A stretch of DNA of 39,425 bases, taken from Bacteroidales bacterium. GTDB lineage: Bacteria > Bacteroidota > Bacteroidia > Bacteroidales > UBA7960. Where the stretch lies: positions 1 through 39,425 of the forward strand of contig PWZB01000024.1 of assembly GCA_003567625.1 (NCBI GenBank). The letters are read 5' to 3'. This document shows positions 19,186-27,909 of this stretch, one piece after another (positions within the stretch are counted from its first letter, which is position 1; each line of letters opens with the position of its first letter). The notes below the pieces were generated by a model that worked only from the letters and a program-made list of their open reading frames with translations, did not search any database and had not been told where the DNA came from. The position numbers and the translations under genes are program-made.

Positions 19186-22100
19186 ATGTTTAATTTTATC
19201 CATAGATGGTTTAAAGTTTTTGCTCAGATTTTCGGGAGGTTCTTTTTATTGTTATTTAAAGTGACCGGTTTATCGAATTGGATTTTAAGGTTGTTTATCG
19301 TCTGTTTTGTTTTTATTTCACCATTATTTTTATTTTCACAGTCTGAGTATTGTGTTCCTGAGACGCCTTATTTTGAGGTGGATTTGACTCATGATCCTGA
19401 AGCTGAATGGACTTCTGAAGGATTATTTCATCCGGAAGGCCCATGTTGTGATTATGGTGAGAATTGGAATTGCATGGAATTCGTTGTAACGCTCCACCCG
19501 GATGCAAATTCTATTATTATAATGTTTGGCGGCCCCACCGGCAACTTGTGGTTGCATGTGGAATGCGGACCCGCGATAGAAGTTGATGAACCTTACTTTC
19601 TTTTATGTTTTGACCACGAAGGGCCGCATTCTATTGTTTTGTGTCGTCCTGGCACACCTGTCCCGTATGAATTCAAAATTATTTCGCAGATTTTTGATTT
19701 TAATGTGGGTCTTGAACCATTTGATCCGGTATGTGAAGATAGTCCGCCATTTTTGTTAACCGGCGGAACACCCCCGGGAGGTGTTTATTATGTTGAAGGT
19801 GAAGAAAAAGTTTTTTTCGATCCCGGCGAATACGGGCCGGGTGATTACGAAGTAGTCTATATGGTTTATGATGAAGAGAGCGGCTGCCTTGGTACGGCAA
19901 GTGAAATACTTACGGTTATCGAACTTCCCGAAGTATTTTGGGACGGTATGGAGCTGTGTGATTATGGGGGATTGAAGGAGCTTTATGGTGGCATGCCTGA
20001 AGGAGGTTATTATACCGGAAATTATGTCGTCGACAACCTCTATTTTGACCTTGATGCTGCACCGCCCGGTGAGCATGTGGTTATTTATCATTATTCCGAT
20101 GAGTATGGCTGCAGTGGTTCTGATACGGCAATGGTTATAGTTCATGAATTGCCGATTGCTGATGCTGGTGATGACCGGGTAATAGTTTATGGCACAACAA
20201 CATTGCTTGAAGCGGCTGATGGCGGACCGGGCGAGCATGCTTATCACTGGGAACCGGAAAATTTGGTTGAAGAGCCTGATGAACAGGTCACTCTTACCGT
20301 GCCCCTTTTCGAATCCGTCGTTTTTACTCTCACTGTTACCGACCTGGAAACCGGGTGTATTAATACTGACCAGGTTACTGTATATGTTACCGGTGATACT
20401 CTTAAAATTATTGATATTACAGCTGATCCTGATGCCATTTGTTTCGGCGATTCGACCCAGTTATGGGTATTGCCGTCAGGAGGCTCAGGTGATTATAATT
20501 ATCTTTGGACGGCAGACCCTCCTGACCCAAGCCTCGTTCCCAATGATATACAATCGCCCGTTGTAAGCCCCGATGTTACTACCATATATACGGTTGAGGT
20601 TGGCGATAATGAATACCCGGAACTTGGAACAGTGGATAGTTCAGTGGTCGTTACGGTATTTCCATTACCTGAAGTTACTTTGAACCTGCCAGAATCCTCC
20701 GTTTGTGCAAATACGCCTAACTATGCCCTTACTGGAGGTGAACCCGAAGGAGGAACATATTATTTGATGGACGAAGATTTTAATATTTTATATCTTCCTC
20801 ATATTGATTTCTCTGATTTTTGCCCGTGTGAAATCGGTGAAGGCAATTATTATGTGCTTTATGAGTACACTGACCCTGCAACCGGCTGTACGGATTTTGA
20901 TATAGCACCCTGGGAGATTTTACCTTATGTGGAAGCACTCTTTTACGTTTATGTGGAAGATATTTGTCAGTCGAATGTAGTTACTATTTCCAATCATTCA
21001 ATTGGTGCCGATGAATATTTTTGGGATTTCGGCGACGGCACCCAAAGCGATACAGACGAGGAGGTTTTTATTCATATTTATCCTGAGGAAGATGAGACCA
21101 TAACTTACACTATCTCTCTGACTGCCATAAATAATGAAGGATGTGAGCATACTTTTGAGAGGGAAGTGACCGTATATCCAAACATATATGCAGCATTTGA
21201 TATGGATGTATCCGAAGGTTGCGCACCCCTGACAGTAGAATTTGAGAATTTGTCAACAGGCCCGATAGAATATTATTTATGGATTTTTGGCGATGGAACA
21301 TTGTCTATGGAAGAAAATCCCGTAAAAACTTTTCATAATTACTATGATACGGATACGGTTTATACTGTTGAACTGATCGTTGGTTCTGATAATTTTTTCT
21401 GTACCGATTCATATTTTGCCGATATCACGGTCTATCCTTATGTTGAAGCAGGCTTTGCAATTGACCCGGTTGATGCTTGCTCTCCATATCATGCTGAAAT
21501 AATGAACAATGCCATCAATGCCGAATTTTATGAATGGGATTTCGGCGATGGCAGCCCGGTTTCCAATTCGGGTGAAGATATTATCGAACATACTTATGAA
21601 AACCCGGGCCCCGATGTTGAAGTTTACAACCTGAAGCAAACCGTTTGGATTGAACGAAACGGTGAAGAGGTTTGTATAAAAGAATTCGATAAAGATATTA
21701 CAGTATATCCTGAAGTGGAAGCCGCATTTACCGTATCGGACGATGAAGGTTGCGCGCCTTTTACAGTTGAATTTTATAATAATTCGGTTAATGCGACAAA
21801 TTTTTTATGGGATTTTGGTGATGGAGGCACGTCGTCGCAGTCAGACCCGGAACATATTTTTCATAATACAACCGGTGAGACCATTGAGTATGAAGTAGAG
21901 ATGATCGCATGGTCCGATTATTCGTGTTATGATACTACCGGTATTATAATTACCGTACATCCCCAGGTTACCGCCGGTTTTGATTTCAGCCCGGCTTACG
22001 CTTGCAATCCGCACTATGCCGAATTTACCAATACTTCTACGTCGGGAAGCGTAATGACTTATTATTGGGATTTTGGTTATGGAGATCCTTCTACTCAGGA

Positions 22101-25100
22101 AAATCCTGATCCCCATTTATATGATCATGATGAGGATGAACCGCAAACTTATGAAATAGTGCTCACAGTTACAACTGAAGAAGGATGCCAGGATGTGGCA
22201 ATAGATTCTATCACTATATACCCGAAAGTAATAGCCGATTTTCAGCCCATACCTGGCTCTGGTTGTAGCCCGCTGGAGGTTTTCTTCCAGAATAATTCAA
22301 CAGGCGGTCTCAATTATGAGTGGCATTTTGGTGATGGCGAGGCTTCATCTACCGAATTTGAACCGACGCATGTTTATGAAAATCCGGGATATGATAACAT
22401 AGAGTATTTTGATGCCACTCTTGTAGTTGAATCGGAATATTTGTGTTATGATACTATTATTCATACAATTGAAGTGTTACCGACACCTAAAGCTGACTTT
22501 ACAGTTGAATTGGCTTCCGGTTGTTCACCGTTTACCGCAACAATCATTAATAACTCCAAGGGCGTTGATACTTATTACTGGGATTTTGGTGATGGTTCAG
22601 GAATTCACAATTTCGATGATGATATTTTTGAGTGGGAGTTTGAAAACGATACGGGCGACCCGATTAGCTATACAATACATTTGGAAGTTGAAAATTATTT
22701 CGGCTGTACTTCCGAATTAAGCCGGAAAATTACCGTATATCCGGAAGTTATTGCCGGCTTTGAGGATGTTGAAGATGGATGTCATCCACACATGGTTAAT
22801 TTTGTTAATACAACTCAAAATGCATTATATTATGAATGGGATTTTGGCGATGGAACAACTTCGCAAGAGGAGCATCCCGAACATACCTATATTAATTTCA
22901 GTCCTACTGAAGAAGCTACCTTTACTGCAAGCTTGTTTGCCGAATCGGGGTTTGGTTGCTGGGATATTTATGAACAAGAGGATATTACAGTATTTCCTAC
23001 ACCGCTGGCATCTTTTTGGGTAGAAAATCCGGTGGGCTGTTCACCTCATGAGGTTATAATTCATAATGCTTCAGAGGGAGGCTCAGAGTTCTGGTGGGAT
23101 ATAGGTGACGGTACCCCTCCTTTTGAAGACGGTTCGGATGTAATTTCTGTTACATACTATGTTGAACCCGGCGAAGGTGAACAGGTTTATAATATAAAGC
23201 TTGAAGTTATTAATGATTATGGATGTACGGATGTATTTACCCAGCAGGTTACGATTTACCCTGATGTAATTGCCGACTTTTATGTAAGTGAAGACGAAGG
23301 ATGCCATCCTTTTACAGTTGATTTTACCAATGAATCACAAGGAGCATCGGGCCACACACCTTATAAATGGGATTATGGCGATGGTAATACTTCCTACAAT
23401 TCCGAATATATACATTCGCATACTTTTCACAATTACAGCCATACCGATGATACCACTTATACCGTAACACTGGTTGCTTCATATGAAAATGTATGTTTTG
23501 ATACCTTACAGCGCGATATTGATGTATTAGCGACACCTCTGGTTGATTTTGAAGTACTTAATTCGCCGGGCTGTTCACCTCATGAAATAATTGTTGAAAA
23601 TAATTCTGTCGGGGGAGTGAATTTTCTGTGGGATTTTGGAGATGGTAGCGATCCGGTCAACCAAGAACACCCTGATCCTCACCAGTACACACAACCGGCA
23701 GGAGAAGGTCCGGGCATATTTACAATTACCCTTGAAGTATGGGGTGAAAATGATTGTTATCATTTTTACCAACAGGACGTAACAATATATCCCGAAATAG
23801 AAGCCATGTTTGATATGAATGGTGAAGGATGCCATCCATTAACAGTTCAATTCGAAAATCAAACAGTCGGCGGGCATAGCTATTTGTGGGATTTTGGGGA
23901 TGGGAACCAGTCAAAAGAGGAAAATCCTGAACATCTATTTTATAATTATTCACATACTGAAGTACAGGAACGTATAGTTACTTTATACGCTATGTCTGAT
24001 TATGGTTGTGAAGCACAATACAGCGATACGGTGTACATCTGGCCAACGCCGAAAGCAAGCTTCAATCTATCCGAAACATCAGGCTGTTCACCTTTTTCAC
24101 CTACAATTTATAATAATTCGGTCGGAAATGACCTTATTTATGAATGGGACTTTGGAAATGGCCAATCGAATGAAGATGCACCTTCTTTTGTTCATACCTG
24201 GGAAAATACAACAGATAACCCGCTCGATTTTCAAATCTTGCTGACTGTCATTAATGAATTTGGATGCAGTGATAATACAAGCGAATCAATAACCGTATTT
24301 CCCGAAGTCATTGCCGACTTTACGACTTCCGATGGATTTTTTGACGGCTGTTCACCTTTTATGGTCAAATTTGTTAACCAGTCTCACTTGGGTAATACTT
24401 ATAAATGGGATTTTGATGACGGCACAACTTCGACCAGTGCCAATCCTACACATATATTTATTAATGACAGACCTGATATTGAAGTTTTCAACGTAAGTCT
24501 TGAGGCTACCTCGGTTTATTATTGTAAAGATACCGTTATAAGGGATGTTTCGGTCTATCCTGCACCTGAAGCTAACTTTACGGCATTACCGGAAGTACAG
24601 CCATATCCTGAAACCACGGTTACAATCACAAATCATACTAATCCCGGTGATTTCATGTTTCAGTGGGATTTTGGCGATGGTAGTGATATATACGAAACTG
24701 AAGACCGTACTCCGTTTGATTATACTTATGAATGGGATGAGGGGGATTTGACAACAAAAACATATATCATTACTTTAACAGCTTCCAATGATTATTGTTA
24801 TGATGGTAAAGAACAACAGGTTACAATAACATCCCCTTTTCCTGTGGCTGATTTTGAGCCTTCAACTCAAGGTTGTGTTCCTTTTGAAGTACAGTTTTAC
24901 AACAATTCACTTTACAGTAATGAATATCGCTGGCATTTTGGTGATGGAGTAATATCGGTTGAAGAAAATCCAAAACATGAATTTATTGACGCGGGAGAAT
25001 ACGAAGTCATGCTTATTGCTATTGGTGATGGAGGCAGAGATACGACATACAGGCTCGTTACGGTGTTTGAAAATCCTTTAGCTGATTTTGAACTTGTATC

Positions 25101-25638
25101 AAATCTTATATTGATACCCCATGAGTCTTTGGAAGTTATAAATAAATCAGAATTGGCTTCTTATTATTTCTGGGAGTTTGGTGATGGTGGTACTTCAACA
25201 GAATTTGAACCGGTTTATTATTATGATACGCCCGGGGTTTACGATGTATTGCTTACAGCATATACAGATACCGACCCGCAATGCATTGATACTAAAATCC
25301 TTGAAGCCGGCCTTCGCGTTGATGAAGCCTGCCAGGTGTTGTTCCCAAACGCATTTAAACCAATTACAACCGGGCCTACCGGCGGAACTTACGACCCAAG
25401 TAATCCAAATGCTGTTTTTCTTCCGCTTTATGAAGGTGTTGATGAAGAGAAATATGTTCTTGAAATTTATAACCGCTGGGGTGAACTTATATTCCGTTCA
25501 ACTCATCCGGACATAGGCTGGGATGGATATTTCCGTGGGAAACTTGCTTCAATGGACGTTTATGTCTGGAAAGTTTCAGGAAAATGTACCAACGGAAGAA
25601 TAATTAACAAATCCGGTGATGTGACACTTATTAGATAG
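19186..25638 (+). CDS. Second giant PKD-repeat surface protein with type B T9SS sorting domain
   Basis: This 2150-residue secreted protein begins with an unusually long aromatic and basic N-terminal stretch (about 35 residues) before the hydrophobic core, with likely cleavage near residue 52 (FLFSQ). Residues 53-580 form a head with several Ig-like segments of the kind seen in SprB-like proteins (LTGGTPPGGVYYV, LTGGEPEGGTYYL). From about 582 to 2045 I count 17 PKD domains, and residues 2049-2150 are a type B sorting domain (LFPNAF, YNRWGELIF, DVYVWKV). The last eight repeats and the sorting domain align one-to-one with those of the minus-strand giant; the heads do not. No PorP/SprF gene is adjacent, so it may use the one at 6210-7259. 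Likely a surface fibre or adhesin. Confidence 0.9.
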   Translation: MFNFIHRWFKVFAQIFGRFFLLLFKVTGLSNWILRLFIVCFVFISPLFLFSQSEYCVPETPYFEVDLTHDPEAEWTSEGLFHPEGPCCDYGENWNCMEFVVTLHPDANSIIIMFGGPTGNLWLHVECGPAIEVDEPYFLLCFDHEGPHSIVLCRPGTPVPYEFKIISQIFDFNVGLEPFDPVCEDSPPFLLTGGTPPGGVYYVEGEEKVFFDPGEYGPGDYEVVYMVYDEESGCLGTASEILTVIELPEVFWDGMELCDYGGLKELYGGMPEGGYYTGNYVVDNLYFDLDAAPPGEHVVIYHYSDEYGCSGSDTAMVIVHELPIADAGDDRVIVYGTTTLLEAADGGPGEHAYHWEPENLVEEPDEQVTLTVPLFESVVFTLTVTDLETGCINTDQVTVYVTGDTLKIIDITADPDAICFGDSTQLWVLPSGGSGDYNYLWTADPPDPSLVPNDIQSPVVSPDVTTIYTVEVGDNEYPELGTVDSSVVVTVFPLPEVTLNLPESSVCANTPNYALTGGEPEGGTYYLMDEDFNILYLPHIDFSDFCPCEIGEGNYYVLYEYTDPATGCTDFDIAPWEILPYVEALFYVYVEDICQSNVVTISNHSIGADEYFWDFGDGTQSDTDEEVFIHIYPEEDETITYTISLTAINNEGCEHTFEREVTVYPNIYAAFDMDVSEGCAPLTVEFENLSTGPIEYYLWIFGDGTLSMEENPVKTFHNYYDTDTVYTVELIVGSDNFFCTDSYFADITVYPYVEAGFAIDPVDACSPYHAEIMNNAINAEFYEWDFGDGSPVSNSGEDIIEHTYENPGPDVEVYNLKQTVWIERNGEEVCIKEFDKDITVYPEVEAAFTVSDDEGCAPFTVEFYNNSVNATNFLWDFGDGGTSSQSDPEHIFHNTTGETIEYEVEMIAWSDYSCYDTTGIIITVHPQVTAGFDFSPAYACNPHYAEFTNTSTSGSVMTYYWDFGYGDPSTQENPDPHLYDHDEDEPQTYEIVLTVTTEEGCQDVAIDSITIYPKVIADFQPIPGSGCSPLEVFFQNNSTGGLNYEWHFGDGEASSTEFEPTHVYENPGYDNIEYFDATLVVESEYLCYDTIIHTIEVLPTPKADFTVELASGCSPFTATIINNSKGVDTYYWDFGDGSGIHNFDDDIFEWEFENDTGDPISYTIHLEVENYFGCTSELSRKITVYPEVIAGFEDVEDGCHPHMVNFVNTTQNALYYEWDFGDGTTSQEEHPEHTYINFSPTEEATFTASLFAESGFGCWDIYEQEDITVFPTPLASFWVENPVGCSPHEVIIHNASEGGSEFWWDIGDGTPPFEDGSDVISVTYYVEPGEGEQVYNIKLEVINDYGCTDVFTQQVTIYPDVIADFYVSEDEGCHPFTVDFTNESQGASGHTPYKWDYGDGNTSYNSEYIHSHTFHNYSHTDDTTYTVTLVASYENVCFDTLQRDIDVLATPLVDFEVLNSPGCSPHEIIVENNSVGGVNFLWDFGDGSDPVNQEHPDPHQYTQPAGEGPGIFTITLEVWGENDCYHFYQQDVTIYPEIEAMFDMNGEGCHPLTVQFENQTVGGHSYLWDFGDGNQSKEENPEHLFYNYSHTEVQERIVTLYAMSDYGCEAQYSDTVYIWPTPKASFNLSETSGCSPFSPTIYNNSVGNDLIYEWDFGNGQSNEDAPSFVHTWENTTDNPLDFQILLTVINEFGCSDNTSESITVFPEVIADFTTSDGFFDGCSPFMVKFVNQSHLGNTYKWDFDDGTTSTSANPTHIFINDRPDIEVFNVSLEATSVYYCKDTVIRDVSVYPAPEANFTALPEVQPYPETTVTITNHTNPGDFMFQWDFGDGSDIYETEDRTPFDYTYEWDEGDLTTKTYIITLTASNDYCYDGKEQQVTITSPFPVADFEPSTQGCVPFEVQFYNNSLYSNEYRWHFGDGVISVEENPKHEFIDAGEYEVMLIAIGDGGRDTTYRLVTVFENPLADFELVSNLILIPHESLEVINKSELASYYFWEFGDGGTSTEFEPVYYYDTPGVYDVLLTAYTDTDPQCIDTKILEAGLRVDEACQVLFPNAFKPITTGPTGGTYDPSNPNAVFLPLYEGVDEEKYVLEIYNRWGELIFRSTHPDIGWDGYFRGKLASMDVYVWKVSGKCTNGRIINKSGDVTLIR
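23266..25638 (+). repeat. Shared stalk and anchor segment, copy 2 (inverted paralogous copy at 7338-9710)
   Basis: This segment encodes PKD repeats 10-17 and the sorting domain (residues 1361-2150). It is collinear with residues 1132-1921 of the minus-strand giant and of identical length. Both copies share the same departures from the standard Cys pattern in the last three repeats. Confidence 0.75.
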
Positions 25639-25689
25639 GTTTTCGTAATCAAACATTTACTGAATTATTATAAGTTGTTGTTTGCAAGT

Positions 25690-25760
25690 TGCAAGTTTTG
25701 TAATTGCTTCCACAAAACATTAACCAATAAACAAAACACGGCAACAAGCAACAAGTTAAA
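25690..25760. repeat. Short heptad repeats (gcaagtt, caacaag) in the spacer before rfbA
   Basis: Two direct gcaagtt units lie near 25683-25697 and two caacaag units near 25742-25756, both with a 7-nt period. The 222-nt spacer between the PKD giant and rfbA otherwise holds only the rfbA promoter. Confidence 0.5.
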
Positions 25761-25777
25761 AGCAATAAATAACAAAT

Positions 25778-25808
25778 TTTGTCAAAAATACTAATTATTA
25801 TATATTTG
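25778..25808 (+). promoter_or_regulatory. Bacteroidota-type promoter for rfbA
   Basis: TTTG at 25778-25781 and TATATTTG at 25801-25808 are 19 nt apart, matching the Bacteroidota consensus (TTTG, 19-21 nt, TAnnTTTG) in both boxes and in spacing. The rfbA ATG lies 52 nt downstream. This is the best promoter match I see in the window. Confidence 0.65.
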
Positions 25809-25860
25809 CCCTGCTTTTTAATTAAGTAAATAAAAATATTGAATACTAGGCTTCTATAAT

Positions 25861-26721
25861 ATGAAAGGAATAATATTGGCCGGTGGCTCCGGAACTCGCC
25901 TTTATCCGATTACACTGGCAATGAGTAAGCAGTTGATGCCTATATATGATAAACCGATGATATATTATCCTTTGTCTGTTTTAATGATGGCAGGGATAAA
26001 TGAGATTTTGATTATTTCAACCCCTGAAGATCTTTCTGATTTTGAACTTTTACTGGGTGATGGCAGTGCATTGGGTTGCAGCTTCAGCTATGCAGTGCAG
26101 GAAAAACCGCTCGGTATTGCACAGGCTTTCATTATTGGCAGTGAGTTTATTGGTAAAGATAAAGTGGCATTGATTTTAGGAGATAATATATTTTACGGAA
26201 ATGGATTACACAGGATTTTACAACAAAATAATGACCCGGTAGGGGGAACCATCTTTGCTTATCATGTTTCCGACCCCGAAAGGTATGGTGTCGTGGAGTT
26301 TGATATAAACAAAAAAGCTGTTTCAATTGAGGAAAAACCGGAAAATCCCAAATCAAATTATGCAATTCCGGGTCTCTATTTTTACGATAATGCGGTTGTT
26401 GATGTAGCTCAGAATATTAAGCTTAGCACAAGAGGAGAATATGAAATAACAGACATCAATAAACACTATCTTGAAAAAGGTCAATTAAAAGTCGGTGTGC
26501 TTGGCAGAGGTACAGCATGGCTTGATACCGGAACATTTACCTCTTTGATACAGGCTGCGCAATTCGTCCAGGTTATTGAAGAGAGACAAGGACTAAAGAT
26601 TGGGTGCATCGAAGAAGTAGCCTACAGGATGGGCTTTATTGACGATGTGCAACTTAAAAAAATCGCACAACCGCTTATTAAAAGCGGATATGGAGAATAT
26701 TTGTTGAATTTGGTTACATAA
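25861..26721 (+). CDS. rfbA: Glucose-1-phosphate thymidylyltransferase
   Basis: This enzyme makes dTDP-glucose from dTTP and glucose-1-phosphate, the first step to dTDP-L-rhamnose and related surface sugars. The 286 residues match the family length. Visible motifs are the nucleotide-binding [11 protein letters not shown] (residues 8-18), [17 protein letters not shown] (about 24-40), [28 protein letters not shown] and [11 protein letters not shown]. The ATG start is directly followed by the conserved MKGIILAGG. The other dTDP-rhamnose genes (rfbB, rfbC, rfbD) are absent, so rfbA stands alone next to a different sugar-nucleotide enzyme. Confidence 0.96.
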   Translation: MKGIILAGGSGTRLYPITLAMSKQLMPIYDKPMIYYPLSVLMMAGINEILIISTPEDLSDFELLLGDGSALGCSFSYAVQEKPLGIAQAFIIGSEFIGKDKVALILGDNIFYGNGLHRILQQNNDPVGGTIFAYHVSDPERYGVVEFDINKKAVSIEEKPENPKSNYAIPGLYFYDNAVVDVAQNIKLSTRGEYEITDINKHYLEKGQLKVGVLGRGTAWLDTGTFTSLIQAAQFVQVIEERQGLKIGCIEEVAYRMGFIDDVQLKKIAQPLIKSGYGEYLLNLVT

Positions 26722-26723
26722 TA

Positions 26724-26818
26724 GAACGCGGATTTACCCTGTGGAATAATGTTTAGCTTGATTTAATAACTTAAAATAATAATATATTCCACAGGATTAA
26801 TCCGTGTCATCTGCGTTC
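26724..26818. repeat. Large imperfect intergenic palindrome between rfbA and the epimerase
   Basis: CCTGTGGAATA (26738-26748) and TATTCCACAGG (26785-26795) are perfect 11-bp arms around a 36-nt AT-rich loop. Outer segments also pair: GAACGC (26724-26729) with GCGTTC (26813-26818), and GGAT with ATCC. There is no T-run, so a simple intrinsic terminator is unlikely; it looks like a REP-type intergenic element. The sequence aatccgtgtcatctgcgtt resembles a repeat I recall from spacers of several phyla, which I cannot verify here. Confidence 0.6.
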
Positions 26819-26836
26819 CATTTTAATATTTTTATA

Positions 26837-27778
26837 ATGCAAAAAAAGATACTCATTACCGGTGGAGCCGGTTTTATAGGCAGCTGCCTGGCCGAAAAAC
26901 TGATAAAAGACCCTGATAATTTTGTAGTTATTGTTGATAATCTATCAACCGGAAATTTGGAAAAATTACCCGATTTGCCAAAAGATAACTGGAGGTTTTT
27001 GAAGTGTAATGTTAATGATTATCGCGATATCGCTGAAGTAATGCTTTCATACAATTTTGACTACGTATTTCATTATGCTGCTTTTGTGGGGGTTCAAAGA
27101 ACACAGGCAAATCCTATAAGTGTTCTGAATGATTTAAAAGGTATTGAAAATGCTTTTAGTCTTTGCAAAAATTCCAGTGTTCGCAGGGTGTTTTTCGCCT
27201 CTTCATCCGAAGTTTACGGTGAACCGGTCGATTTACCGCAAAATGAAGAAACTACGCCACTCAACTCAAGAATACCATATGCCGTTGTGAAAAATGTTGC
27301 AGAAGCATTTCTTACATCATATAAGAAAGAATATGACCTTGACTTTACTATTTTCAGATTTTTTAATACCTACGGATCAAAACAAAGCCCGGACTTTGTG
27401 ATGTCAAAATTTATAAAACACGCTTTACTTGATGAAGATATACCTATCTATGGTAACGGCAAGCAAACCCGGACTTTTTGTTTTATCGATGATAATGTTG
27501 ATGCTTGTATCAATGCCTTTAAATACAACAAATATGTTAACGAGGTTTTAAATATTGGCTGTGATAAAGAAATTTCAATTTTGGATTTAGCTGAAACCGT
27601 CGTAAAATTAACCGGTTCAAAATCGAAAATCGTTTTTAAACCACCTCTGCCCGAAGGTGATATGAAAAGAAGATATCCCGATATAAGAAAAATGAGGGAT
27701 CTTCTTAACCGGAAGCTGATTTCCCTGGAAGAAGGAATAAAGAAAACTCTTGAGGATACAAGGTTTATCATTGAATGA
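26837..27778 (+). CDS. NAD-dependent sugar-nucleotide epimerase/dehydratase
   Basis: This extended short-chain dehydrogenase of 313 residues probably acts on a nucleotide sugar such as UDP-glucose for surface polysaccharide. It has the Rossmann motif GGAGFIGS (residues 9-16), the FHYAA segment, the Ser-rich FFASSSEVYGE, and the catalytic YxxxK at Tyr148-Lys152 (YAVVK). The RFFNTYG motif also fits GalE/RfbB-like enzymes. I chose the ATG at 26837 because the 11 extra codons upstream fall in the palindromic repeat and lack family similarity, whereas MQKKILITGG is the conserved N-terminus. Exact substrate unknown; UDP-glucose 4-epimerase or UDP-glucuronate decarboxylase are the main alternatives. 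Confidence 0.88.
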   Translation: MQKKILITGGAGFIGSCLAEKLIKDPDNFVVIVDNLSTGNLEKLPDLPKDNWRFLKCNVNDYRDIAEVMLSYNFDYVFHYAAFVGVQRTQANPISVLNDLKGIENAFSLCKNSSVRRVFFASSSEVYGEPVDLPQNEETTPLNSRIPYAVVKNVAEAFLTSYKKEYDLDFTIFRFFNTYGSKQSPDFVMSKFIKHALLDEDIPIYGNGKQTRTFCFIDDNVDACINAFKYNKYVNEVLNIGCDKEISILDLAETVVKLTGSKSKIVFKPPLPEGDMKRRYPDIRKMRDLLNRKLISLEEGIKKTLEDTRFIIE

Positions 27779-27909
27779 TGAAGCACTTATGTGAAATGAT
27801 GACAGTTGATAATTAATGAGTGTTTAAGACAGAAGGAAATTTCCATTATTAAGTTATTAAGAAGAGATGTGAATGATTAATTAATAAAACGAAATATAAT
27901 AATATACTG

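Noticed and set aside
19756..20247. 163-codon open frame on the minus strand inside the second PKD giant
   Set aside because: It lies opposite a well-supported reading frame, has no recognisable domain and no promoter, and has the composition of an antisense shadow.
26804..26836. Earlier start for the epimerase
   Set aside because: The extra 11 codons lie partly in the palindromic repeat, and the Rossmann N-terminus begins properly at 26837.
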